Part shown: positions 53,116 through 61,053 of the stretch, piece after piece
Position numbering within the stretch: the stretch's first letter is position 1
How the letters are laid out: each line of letters begins with the position of its first letter
Program-made: the position numbers and the translations under genes
DNA from: Burkholderia sp. Ac-20365
GTDB taxonomy: Bacteria > Pseudomonadota > Gammaproteobacteria > Burkholderiales > Burkholderiaceae
Length of the DNA stretch: 64,000 bases
Direction: 5' to 3'
NCBI RefSeq assembly: GCF_017104715.1
Contig: NZ_JAAGPI010000010.1
Coordinates: forward strand, 212,086 to 276,085
The notes under the pieces: model-generated
The model's input: the letters and a program-made list of their open reading frames with translations, nothing else
The model's database searches: none
Told to the model about the DNA's origin: nothing

Positions 53116-53961
53116 ATGCTCAGTTACCGCCACGCTTTCCACGCAGGCAATCACGCCGACGTCCTGAAACACGCCGTCGTCGTGCAATTGCTGCGCTATC
53201 TCGGACAAAAGGACAAGGCGTACTGGTACATCGACACGCACGCGGGCGCCGGCGTCTATTCGCTGAAAGAAGGTTACGCGACCAAAACGGCGGAGTTCGA
53301 AACGGGCATCGCGAGACTGTGGGATCGCAAGGATCTGCCGCCGGTGCTCGCCGAATATGTCGATGAAGTGTCCGCGCTGAATCCCGATGGCGAACTTCGC
53401 TACTACCCGGGCTCGCCCTACCTCGCTTGGCGTCTGATGCGCGAGCAGGACCGCATGCGTCTGTTCGAATTGCATAGCACCGAAATCGACGTGCTGCGGC
53501 ATAACTTCCGTGACGCGGGCCGCCGCGCGATGCTGTTCGCGGGCGATGGCTTCGATGGCATCAAGGCGCTGCTTCCGCCAGCGCCGCGTCGCGCGCTCGT
53601 GCTCGTCGATCCGTCCTATGAAGACAAGAAAGACTATGCGCGCACGCTGAATTGCGTCGAAGAGAGTCTGAAACGGTTTGCGACGGGAACATATGCCGTC
53701 TGGTATCCGCAGGTTGCGCGGCCGGAATCGCAGCGCTTTCCTGAACAGCTGAAGAAGTTGCAGGACAAGAACTGGCTGCACGTCTCGCTGACCGTCAGCA
53801 ACCCGCCTAGCGATGGCTTCGGGCTGTTCGGCAGCGGCATGTTCATTCTCAATCCGCCTTATACGCTGGCGAAGATGATGAAGGACACGCTGCCGTGGCT
53901 CGTCGACGTGCTCGGAGAAGACAAGGCCGCGCAGTTCAAGGTCGAGCATCGCGGCGACTGA
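53116..53961 (+). CDS. rlmJ: 23S rRNA (adenine(2030)-N(6))-methyltransferase
   Basis: 281 residues. MLSYRHAFHAGNHADVLKHAVVVQLLRYL is the RlmJ opening, then YIDTHAGAGVYSL (SAM site), RALVLVDPSYEDKKDY and GMFILNPPYTL. It methylates A2030 of 23S rRNA. The catalytic motif reads DPSY where Escherichia has DPPY; the change is conservative for this group as far as I can judge. Confidence 0.92.
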   Translation: MLSYRHAFHAGNHADVLKHAVVVQLLRYLGQKDKAYWYIDTHAGAGVYSLKEGYATKTAEFETGIARLWDRKDLPPVLAEYVDEVSALNPDGELRYYPGSPYLAWRLMREQDRMRLFELHSTEIDVLRHNFRDAGRRAMLFAGDGFDGIKALLPPAPRRALVLVDPSYEDKKDYARTLNCVEESLKRFATGTYAVWYPQVARPESQRFPEQLKKLQDKNWLHVSLTVSNPPSDGFGLFGSGMFILNPPYTLAKMMKDTLPWLVDVLGEDKAAQFKVEHRGD

Positions 53962-53986
53962 CACATCGCCGCGATATGTCCGCAGG

Positions 53987-55021
53987 TTATTTGACCTGCT
54001 CGCCCGCCTTGCGCGCAAAGTCGTTCGTGTAGGTCGCTTTCAGATCGACTTTCGACGCATCAAGCCGCGTATCGAACGAAGATAGCGCGCGTAGCGCTGT
54101 CGGCGGGCCATCGGCCGGCATCAGACCATCCGGGGAATAGGCTTCGCGCACGTTGTGAAAAGCGTCGATGTAGAGCGCCTTGTCGTTCAGCAAGTAGGCC
54201 GCGGGCACCATCTTCACGATATCTGCATCGCTTGCCGTCTGAAGCCAGCGGTCCGCGCGCACGATCGCATTGGCCAATGCCTGAGTCGTCTTCGGATTCT
54301 TCTGGATGAAGCTGTCCGATGCATAGAGCGTCGCGGCGGGCATCGTCCCGCCGAACACATCCTGCGTGCCCTTTACGGTGCGCGTATCGACCAGCACCTT
54401 GATATCGCCCGAGCGTTGCAGCTTCGTCATCATCGGATCGACGTTTGACAGCGCGTCGACCTGACCGTTGCTCACCGCGGAAATCACGGTTGCGCCGCTG
54501 CCGACCCCGATCACCGAAATATCGCTGCGTTGTACGCCCGCCTTGCGCAACGCGACAGTCAGCACGAGATCGGTCGACGAACCCGGCGCGCTCACGCCCA
54601 CTTTCGCGCCCTTGAAATCGGCCAGCGACTTCAGCGTGTCGGCCTTGCCCTTGGTCACCGCGACGGCGATCTGCGGCGCGCGGCCCATCAGCACGAACGC
54701 GCGGTAGTGCTGGCCTTTCGCCTGCATGAAGATTGTATGTTCGTAGGCACCGGCGCCGACATCTGCGCTGCCGCCGACCACCGCTTCGAGTGCCTTCGAT
54801 CCGCCCGCGAAATCCTCAAGCGTCACGTCGAGGCCTTCGTCCTTGAAGAAACCGAGTTGCGACGCCGTCAGTACAGGCAGGTAGTAGAGACCCGGCAATC
54901 CGCCGACGGCCATCGTAAGCGCCGGCTTTTCGGGCGTGTCCTTCGCGATTGCAGGTTGCGCAGCAAGGGTCAGCAGCGCCGCGCATGCAATAGTCGCGCG
55001 GCGGAACCAGAGTTCGCGCAT
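53987..55021 (-). CDS. ABC transporter substrate-binding protein (NrtA/SsuA/TauA-like)
   Basis: 344 residues. A signal peptide (MRELWFRRATIACAALLTLAAQPAIA) leads into a type 2 binding fold: GGLPGLYYLPVLTASQLGFFKDEGLDVTLEDFAGGSKALEAVVGGSADVGAGAYEHTIFMQAKGQ and VGVSAPGSSTDLVLTVALRKAGV. The class binds nitrate, alkylsulfonates, taurine or thiamine precursors. No permease or ATPase gene lies beside it, so it must work with a distant transporter. AGGAG precedes the ATG at 55021. Confidence 0.88.
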   Translation of the reverse strand: MRELWFRRATIACAALLTLAAQPAIAKDTPEKPALTMAVGGLPGLYYLPVLTASQLGFFKDEGLDVTLEDFAGGSKALEAVVGGSADVGAGAYEHTIFMQAKGQHYRAFVLMGRAPQIAVAVTKGKADTLKSLADFKGAKVGVSAPGSSTDLVLTVALRKAGVQRSDISVIGVGSGATVISAVSNGQVDALSNVDPMMTKLQRSGDIKVLVDTRTVKGTQDVFGGTMPAATLYASDSFIQKNPKTTQALANAIVRADRWLQTASDADIVKMVPAAYLLNDKALYIDAFHNVREAYSPDGLMPADGPPTALRALSSFDTRLDASKVDLKATYTNDFARKAGEQVK

Positions 55022-55187
55022 TCGTTATCTCCTGTTCTGTTCGAATTGTTCGTCTCGCCGCGCGGGATGTGTGGAATACACGGCCGCGGGCGATGATCGC
55101 GCAACGATTGTCGTCGGATGAACGGGTGCACGCCATGCGCCGAAACCCGTATAGGCGGGCGCGCCGCGTCAGGCCGGCGGCGTCGGA

Positions 55188-55544
55188 CTATTGAGAATGC
55201 GGCACGATAATCCGTGGTCGCGATTGCGGCTGCGGTGTCGGATAGGGAGATGGCGCCGCCGAACCGCCCGGCAGCTGGATATACGGCGCGACGATATAAG
55301 GCGGGGCACCGCTGGGCGTGAGCTCTTCAGGCGCGGCGATCGGCTGCGCCTCGACGATACGGCTATGCGACAGCGGTGCGGTCTGCAGCACAGTGCCGCC
55401 CTGGCCGTCGCTGACGCCGCCTTGCGTGTCGAGCACCAGCGGCGGCCGGCTCGTCGACGAAGCGGCAAATGCCATCGATGCTGCCCCCAGCAGCACGACA
55501 GCCGCTGCGGATCGCAGCAGATGAATCGATTGGTCTGAAAACAT
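55188..55544 (-). CDS. Secreted proline-rich hypothetical protein
   Basis: 118 residues. The N-terminus (LLRSAAAVVLLGAASMAFAASS) is a signal peptide; the mature part is rich in Pro, Ser and Gly (PYIVAPYIQLPGGSAAPSPYPTPQPQSRP) and is probably disordered. No domain is recognised. It is between the ABC binding protein and the DUF3563 gene, all on the minus strand. Confidence 0.65.
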   Translation of the reverse strand: MFSDQSIHLLRSAAAVVLLGAASMAFAASSTSRPPLVLDTQGGVSDGQGGTVLQTAPLSHSRIVEAQPIAAPEELTPSGAPPYIVAPYIQLPGGSAAPSPYPTPQPQSRPRIIVPHSQ

Positions 55545-55668
55545 GGGCGCCCCGGATGATTGTAGGAATGCCGGTTATCGCGAAAACATCCTACCTTACC
55601 GCGACACTGGAATTTGAGCTAGCTGCTGACGGGCAGCGTAGCCCGATTCACAGGCTCCAGATGTGACA

Positions 55669-55689
55669 AAGCCCCGCATGACGGGGCTT
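55669..55689. terminator. Hairpin downstream of the DUF3563 gene
   Basis: Perfect 8-bp stem AAGCCCCG (55669-55676) / CGGGGCTT (55682-55689), 5-base loop. The T tail is short in both directions, so it is a weak terminator candidate for the small gene ending at 55746. Confidence 0.55.
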
Positions 55690-55745
55690 GATCTTGCAAC
55701 CGGGGCTCGCGGCGATTGATTGCCGCGTGAGCCGGAGCGAACGAC

Positions 55746-55892
55746 TTACAGCGAGTAGCCGCTGGTTTCGAGGCTGCGGATACGCTGCTCGAGTTGGACG
55801 ATGTCCGACGATGCTGCAAGGTAGGCCTCACGGCGGCTACGTTCAGCAGTTTCAAACCAGTTGCTCAGCTTTTCAATAACAAACGCAAACAT
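55746..55892 (-). CDS. DUF3563 family small protein
   Basis: A short gene on the minus strand: 48 residues, MFAFVIEKLSNWFETAERSR followed by REAYLAASSDIVQLEQRIRS and LETSGYSL. This is the DUF3563 pattern, a small helical protein widespread in Burkholderiaceae; its function is unknown. GGAG lies 6 bases before the ATG at 55892. A TATAAT at about 55970-55975 on the minus strand, with TGGCAA 16 bp before it, is a likely promoter. Two TGCAC-N7-GTGCA sites lie further upstream. Confidence 0.85.
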   Translation of the reverse strand: MFAFVIEKLSNWFETAERSRREAYLAASSDIVQLEQRIRSLETSGYSL

Positions 55893-55981
55893 GATGAACT
55901 CCAAGGATCAGTTAAGAATCCCCGGTGAATTGGGCATCAGGGATTTCCCGTAGAAGGGTTAACCCGAATTATAGCGCGATG

Positions 55982-56138
55982 GTGCAACCTTGCCAGTGAA
56001 TTGCACGAATGACGTGCATTCCGTTTTGGAATGGTGCAGATTAATTTCCCGAGCAAACCACTGATTTATTGCGGTTTTTTAGACATCGGTCGAAAAATCT
56101 GCCAGTCTGGACAACAATTTTGCACCACCAAAGTGCAA
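55982..56138. promoter_or_regulatory. Cluster of TGCAC/GTGCA half-sites (NtrC-like) upstream of DUF3563
   Basis: TGCAC-N7-GTGCA occurs at 56002-56018 and again at 56121-56137, matching the spacing of classic NtrC enhancer sites. Further half-sites lie at 55982-55986 and 56033-56037. They are 90-250 bp upstream of the DUF3563 gene. I found no -24/-12 sigma-54 promoter in between, so the regulator is uncertain. The gap of 282 bp holds no gene. Confidence 0.5.
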
Positions 56139-56174
56139 GAACGACGATTGCTCACAACGTTGCGTCACTGTTTT

Positions 56175-56600
56175 TCAATGACTGTGACAATGCGGCGCAG
56201 CCGACGCCGAATCCACGGCGGCAAGGCTCTCGATAATCGGGCAATCCGGGCGATCGTCGCCGTGACAATGGTCGGCCAGATGGGCAAGCGTGTCGCGCAT
56301 CTCGGTCAGTTCGGCGATCCGGCGGTTCAGCTCGGCCACATGCTCCAGCGCGATCGATTTCACTTCCGCGCTTGCGCGCGACCGGTCGTTCCACAGCGCA
56401 AGCAGCTTGCGGATGTCCTCGACGAGGAACCCGAGGCGCCGCGCCTGGCGGATAAAGCGCAGCGAATGGACTTCCTGCGCCCCGTAAACGCGGTATCCCG
56501 CTGACGTGCGTTCTTTCGCCGCGAGCAAGCCGACACTCTCGTAGTAGCGGATCATTTTCGCCGTGACGCCCGACGCGCGGGCCGCTTCACCAATATTCAT
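56175..56600 (-). CDS. cueR: CueR, MerR-type copper-responsive regulator
   Basis: 141 residues. The MerR winged helix is MNIGEAARASGVTAKMIRYYESVGLLAAKERTSAGYRVYGAQEVHSLRFIRQARRLGF, with a dimerisation helix and a metal loop CHGDDRPDC holding two Cys, as in CueR. The C-terminal HCHSH is extra. It is divergent from copZ with a perfect palindromic operator between them, so Cu(I) should switch on both. The start is ATG 56600 (a GTG lies one codon upstream). Confidence 0.93.
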   Translation of the reverse strand: MNIGEAARASGVTAKMIRYYESVGLLAAKERTSAGYRVYGAQEVHSLRFIRQARRLGFLVEDIRKLLALWNDRSRASAEVKSIALEHVAELNRRIAELTEMRDTLAHLADHCHGDDRPDCPIIESLAAVDSASAAPHCHSH

Positions 56601-56644
56601 CACTCGTTCCCCACTGTGCTTTCACGCGATATGTTGCATGATTC

Positions 56645-56671
56645 TTGACCTTCCCACAGTGGGAAGGTCAA
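56645..56671. promoter_or_regulatory. CueR operator
   Basis: A perfect 27-bp palindrome centred on A56658, with half-site TTGACCTTCCCAC. This is the MerR/CueR box that sits between unusually spaced -35 and -10 elements; TTGACC at its left end can serve as the -35. It lies between cueR and copZ. Confidence 0.92.
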
Positions 56672-56736
56672 TCATGTAGTTGCCGGTCGACAGGCATAAT
56701 TCAACCCGTTATACGACTTACAGCTAGAGGACAAGC

Positions 56737-56946
56737 ATGAGCATCGAATTCAAGGTAGAAGGCATGAGCTGCCAGCATTGCGTCGCGGCCGTCACACGCG
56801 CCATCCAGGAACAGGACGCCGGCGCGCAGGTCAAGGTCGATCTGTCCGCGGGCAAAGTTGCCGTGCAGTCGGGCGCGTCCGTCGACGCACTGAAGGCTGC
56901 GATCGACGAAGCCGGCTACACCGTCGTCGGCGTCGACGGCAACTGA
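56737..56946 (+). CDS. copZ: Copper chaperone CopZ-like (HMA domain)
   Basis: 69 residues, a single heavy-metal-associated domain: FKVEGMSCQHCVAAVTRAIQ with the CxxC copper site, then VKVDLSAGKVAV and IDEAGYTVV. It would shuttle Cu(I) to a copper ATPase, which is not encoded here. CueR is divergent with its operator in the gap. AGAGGA precedes the ATG. Confidence 0.92.
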   Translation: MSIEFKVEGMSCQHCVAAVTRAIQEQDAGAQVKVDLSAGKVAVQSGASVDALKAAIDEAGYTVVGVDGN

Positions 56947-56961
56947 AAACGGAACGCACGC

Positions 56962-57876
56962 ATGTTCAAGGTGGCCGTAATCGGCGCGTCAGGTTTGCTG
57001 GGACGCGCAATCGTCGATGAACTGGTGCAGCAGCGCGACTGGCAGCTCGTGCAGACGACCTTCAGCCGCTCTGCCGCACAAAGCGTCAGGCTCGACATCC
57101 GCGATCCCGATGCCGTCGCGCAGTTTGTCGATCGCGAACGCCCGGACGCGATCGTTATCGCCGCGGCCGAGCGTCGGCCCGATGTATGCGAGCACGATCC
57201 GGCGCTCGCGCGCGCGTTGAACGTGGATGCCGTGCGGGCGATCGCGTCGGCGGCGCGTCGGCATGGCGCGTGGGTGCTGTCGATTTCCACCGATTACGTG
57301 TTCGACGGCACGCAGCCGCCCTATCTCTACAACGCCGCGCCGTCGCCGATCAACGCGTACGGCCGCAGCAAGCTGGAAGGCGAACGGGCGCTCGCGGAGT
57401 CGACGGATCTTGGCTGCGTGCTGCGCTTGCCGCTGCTGTTCGGGCCTATCGTCGACTGGCAGGAATCGGCCGTCACGAGTCTCGTGCCCGCGATCGCCGC
57501 ATCGGCCCGTACGAAGCCCGAAGCGAAAGCTGCCGTGATGGACGCGTGGGCGATCCGTTATCCGACGTTTACGCCCGACGTGGCCGTCGTCGTGCGTCAA
57601 ATGCTCGAACGGCACGCGTGTGGCGACGCGGTCTGCGGCACGGTGCAGTGGTCTGGCGACGAGCCGATGAAAAAGTTCGACATCGCGCAACGCCTCGCTG
57701 ACGCGTTGCGGATCGACGCGCAACTGACACCGCAGCACACGCCGACGGATGCAACGCCGCGCCCGCACAACTGTCATCTCGACTCGGCGCGGCTCGAAGC
57801 GCTCGGCATCGGCCGGCGCACGCCGTTCGATAAGGCGATCCGCGAAGTGCTCGCGCAGTTCCCATGGCGCGGCTAG
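56962..57876 (+). CDS. RmlD/SDR-type NAD(P)-dependent sugar-nucleotide reductase-like protein
   Basis: 304 residues. The nucleotide motif is VIGASGLLGRAIVDEL, followed by the RmlD-type STDYVFDGTQPPYLYNAAPSPINAYGRSKLEGERAL with YxxxK (YGRSK) catalysis. It resembles dTDP-4-dehydrorhamnose reductase and the regulatory MAT2B protein, but no other dTDP-rhamnose gene is near, so the real substrate is open. It follows copZ by 15 bp; cotranscription is possible but not obviously meaningful. Confidence 0.88.
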   Translation: MFKVAVIGASGLLGRAIVDELVQQRDWQLVQTTFSRSAAQSVRLDIRDPDAVAQFVDRERPDAIVIAAAERRPDVCEHDPALARALNVDAVRAIASAARRHGAWVLSISTDYVFDGTQPPYLYNAAPSPINAYGRSKLEGERALAESTDLGCVLRLPLLFGPIVDWQESAVTSLVPAIAASARTKPEAKAAVMDAWAIRYPTFTPDVAVVVRQMLERHACGDAVCGTVQWSGDEPMKKFDIAQRLADALRIDAQLTPQHTPTDATPRPHNCHLDSARLEALGIGRRTPFDKAIREVLAQFPWRG

Positions 57877-57897
57877 CACAAGAACCACGGTAAACCG

Positions 57898-60800
57898 TCA
57901 GTGGAAGTCACGGCTCGTCGATTGCAGCCCGCCCAGCAGATGCGACATATCGACGAGCCGTTGCGCCACCAGATGCCGCACTTCCCCTTCGCATTGCCAT
58001 GTGCCGTACACGGCAAGCAGTGACGCGCCGAGCGCTTCCCGCCTCTGCTTCTCCAGCAAGCTCGGCCAGATGATCACGTTGACGTTGCCCGTCTCGTCCT
58101 CGATCGTCACGAACAGCACGCCTTTCGCGGTGCCCGGCCGCTGGCGCACGGTGACGATGCCGCAGCCGCGCGCGAGCCGCCCGTTGCGATAATCGCGCAA
58201 CGTCGACGCGGGCATCAAACGCTGTTCGAGCAATGCCGGGCGCAACAACTCCAGCGGATGACGGCCGAGCGTCAGTCCCACCGAACGGTAATCGGCGACG
58301 ATATCCTGCGCCTCCGACGGCGCGCCGAGTTCTGGCGTGTCGTCCTGAACGGAAGCAATCGACAACATGTCCTTGTCGGGCACGGCGGCCACCGAATGCC
58401 ATAGCGCTTCGCGCCGGTTGCCCGCCAATGAGGACAACGCGTTCGCATCGGCGAGCACGTGCAGATCGCGGCGGTTGAGCTGCGCACGGCGAGCGAGATC
58501 GTGAACGCTCGTAAACTGCCGCACCGCGCGTGCATTTTCGATACGTTCAGCCGCACCGTCCTTCATCCCGCGTAACAACGACAGACCGAGGCGCACGGCG
58601 GGACGCGTGTTGCCTTCCACCGTCTCGAGCGACGAATCCCAGCCGCTGATCGTTACATCGACAGCCAGCACGATCACGCCATGGCGCCGCGCGTCCTGCA
58701 CGAGTTGCGACGGCGAATAGAAGCCCATCGGCTGGCTGTTGAGCATCGCGGCGAGAAAGGCCTCGGGCTCGTGGCGTTTCAGCCAGCTGCTCGCATAAAC
58801 CAGCAGCGCGAAACTCGCCGCATGGCTCTCGGGAAAACCGTATTCGCCAAAGCCCTTGATCTGTTCGAAGATGCCTTCGGCAAAACTCTTCGGATAACCA
58901 CGCTCCTGCATGCCGTTGACGATGCGGTCGTAGTATTTTTCGAGTCCGCCTTTGCGCTTCCACGCGGCCATCGCGCGACGCAACTGGTCCGCTTCGCCCG
59001 GCGTGAAGCCCGCCGCGAGAATCGCGACCTGCATCACCTGCTCCTGGAAGATCGGCACGCCGAGTGTGCGTTCGAGGGCAATCTTCAGTTGCTCGCCCGG
59101 ATAGTCGACGGGCTCGAAGCCCTGCCGGCGACGCAAATACGGATGCACCGCCCCGCCCTGAATCGGCCCCGGCCGCACGATTGCCACTTCAATCACAAGG
59201 TCGTAGAACTTTTCAGGCCGCAGACGCGGCAGCATGCTCATCTGCGCGCGCGACTCGATCTGGAACACGCCGATCGTATCGGCGTTCGAGATCATGTCGT
59301 AAGTCGCTTTGTCTTCGGGCGGAATGTCCTGCATCACGAAGCGTTCGCCCGTACGGTCCGACACGAGATCCAGCGTGCGCCGGATCGCCGACAGCATGCC
59401 GAGCGCGAGCACATCGACCTTCAATAGACCAAGCGATTCGAGATCGTCCTTGTCCCACTCGATCACCGAGCGATCGGCCATCGCCGCGTTCTCGACCGGT
59501 ACGAGCCGCGTGAGCTTGCCGCGGCTGATTACGAAGCCGCCCGAATGCTGCGACAGATGACGCGGAAAATTGAGCAGTTGTGCTGCAAGCCGCGCCCACG
59601 CCTGGATCATCGGCTTTTCGGGATCGAGGCCGGATTCTTCGAAGCGTTTGAGCAGGTCGTGACTCGTATCGAACCAGTGATGCGACTTCGCGACGGTATC
59701 GACGATCTGCGGATCGATACCGAGCGCCTTGCCCGTTTCGCGCAATGCGCCGCGCGGTCGATACGTCGACACAGCCGCGGCGATCGCCGCGCGGTCGCGC
59801 CCGTACTTGCGATAGATGTACTGGATGACTTCTTCGCGTCGCTGATGCTCGAAGTCAACATCGATGTCCGGCGGCTCGCCGCGCTCTTTCGAAATGAACC
59901 GCTCGAACAGCATGTTGCCGCGCGCGGGATCCACCTCGGTCACACCCAGGCAGTAACACACAGCGGAATTGGCCGCCGACCCGCGCCCCTGACACAGAAT
60001 GTGCTGACTGCGCGCATAACGCACGATGTCGTAGACAGTCAGAAAGTACGGCTCATAGCCGAGGTCGGCGATCAGCGCGAGCTCGTGCTCGATCTGTTCC
60101 TGCACGTTGAACGGAATCCCGGACGGAAAGCGATACTGCGCGCCGATATACGTTTCCTGCCGCAGATACGCAGTCGGCGTGTAGCCGTCCGGCACGAGTT
60201 CGTCGGGATATTCATAGCGCAGTTCATCGAGTGAAAACGCGCAGCGCGACAGTACGCTGATCGTTTCGCGCACCGTGTGTTCGGGATACAGATTCGAGAT
60301 CCGCAGACGTGAGCGCAAATGCTGTTCGGCGTTCGGCGCAAGTTCGTAGCCGCATTCGTGCACCGGTTTGCCGACGCGGATCGCCGTCATCGTGTCCTGC
60401 AATGGTTTGCGCGAACGCACATGCATCACGACGTGACCTAACGCGACCACAGGCACATTCTGCTTCTCCGCGACATACTCGAGCGCGCCGCGATGAATGT
60501 CGTCCATTGCGCGCTGATGCAATACGAGCCCGGCCCACGCGCGGTCTGGAAACGTCTCGTCGAGCCATTCAATCTGCGCTTCGAGCACCTCTTCATTCGC
60601 TGGAAAATCCGGCACGAGGATCGCGAGACAATCGGGCATGCCGCGCAGATGCGCGTACTCGCGATCAGGCCGCGACAGATCGTGCGGCGTGAGTCGATAT
60701 TCGCCCTTCGGCGCACGCGTGCGCGCAAGCGTAATCAGTTCGGACAGGTTGCCGTAGCCCTCGCGATTCTGCGCAAGCAGGATCAGACCGAACGCGGGCG

Positions 60801-61047
60801 TGCCATCGGCATTGCGTAACCGGAAGTACGAACCGATCACAAGCGGCAAACCCACTTCCTTTGCCGCAACATGCGCACGCACGACGCCCGCAAGCGAGCA
60901 TTCATCGGTGATCGCGAGCCCTGAATAACCAAGCTGGAATGCACGCTCGGCGAGTTCCTCCGCATGCGACGCGCCATGCAGAAACGTGAAGTTCGAGAAG
61001 CAGAACAGTTCGGCGTAGGCCGGCAACGCGTTGAAGGTCGTATCCAT
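57898..61047 (-). CDS. dnaE2: Error-prone DNA polymerase DnaE2 (ImuC)
   Basis: 1049 residues of C-family polymerase. The N-terminal PHP domain (FCFSNFTFLHGASHAEELAERAFQLGYSGLAITDE), the palm acidic residues in RGEPPDIDVDFEHQRREEVIQYIYRKYGRD, and the C-terminal OB fold (GCGIVTVRQRPGTAKGVLFVTIEDETGNVNVIIW) are present. It is shorter than replicative DnaE and lacks its beta-rich tail, as usual for DnaE2. It performs damage-tolerant, mutagenic synthesis with ImuA and ImuB. It is the last gene of the SOS operon, 6 bp after imuB. Confidence 0.95.
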   Translation of the reverse strand: MDTTFNALPAYAELFCFSNFTFLHGASHAEELAERAFQLGYSGLAITDECSLAGVVRAHVAAKEVGLPLVIGSYFRLRNADGTPAFGLILLAQNREGYGNLSELITLARTRAPKGEYRLTPHDLSRPDREYAHLRGMPDCLAILVPDFPANEEVLEAQIEWLDETFPDRAWAGLVLHQRAMDDIHRGALEYVAEKQNVPVVALGHVVMHVRSRKPLQDTMTAIRVGKPVHECGYELAPNAEQHLRSRLRISNLYPEHTVRETISVLSRCAFSLDELRYEYPDELVPDGYTPTAYLRQETYIGAQYRFPSGIPFNVQEQIEHELALIADLGYEPYFLTVYDIVRYARSQHILCQGRGSAANSAVCYCLGVTEVDPARGNMLFERFISKERGEPPDIDVDFEHQRREEVIQYIYRKYGRDRAAIAAAVSTYRPRGALRETGKALGIDPQIVDTVAKSHHWFDTSHDLLKRFEESGLDPEKPMIQAWARLAAQLLNFPRHLSQHSGGFVISRGKLTRLVPVENAAMADRSVIEWDKDDLESLGLLKVDVLALGMLSAIRRTLDLVSDRTGERFVMQDIPPEDKATYDMISNADTIGVFQIESRAQMSMLPRLRPEKFYDLVIEVAIVRPGPIQGGAVHPYLRRRQGFEPVDYPGEQLKIALERTLGVPIFQEQVMQVAILAAGFTPGEADQLRRAMAAWKRKGGLEKYYDRIVNGMQERGYPKSFAEGIFEQIKGFGEYGFPESHAASFALLVYASSWLKRHEPEAFLAAMLNSQPMGFYSPSQLVQDARRHGVIVLAVDVTISGWDSSLETVEGNTRPAVRLGLSLLRGMKDGAAERIENARAVRQFTSVHDLARRAQLNRRDLHVLADANALSSLAGNRREALWHSVAAVPDKDMLSIASVQDDTPELGAPSEAQDIVADYRSVGLTLGRHPLELLRPALLEQRLMPASTLRDYRNGRLARGCGIVTVRQRPGTAKGVLFVTIEDETGNVNVIIWPSLLEKQRREALGASLLAVYGTWQCEGEVRHLVAQRLVDMSHLLGGLQSTSRDFH

Positions 61048-61053
61048 CGCGCG

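Noticed and set aside
55950..56000. A sigma-54 promoter for DUF3563
   Set aside because: TGGCAAGGTTGCA looks similar but the GG to GC distance is three bases too short; a TATAAT element fits better.
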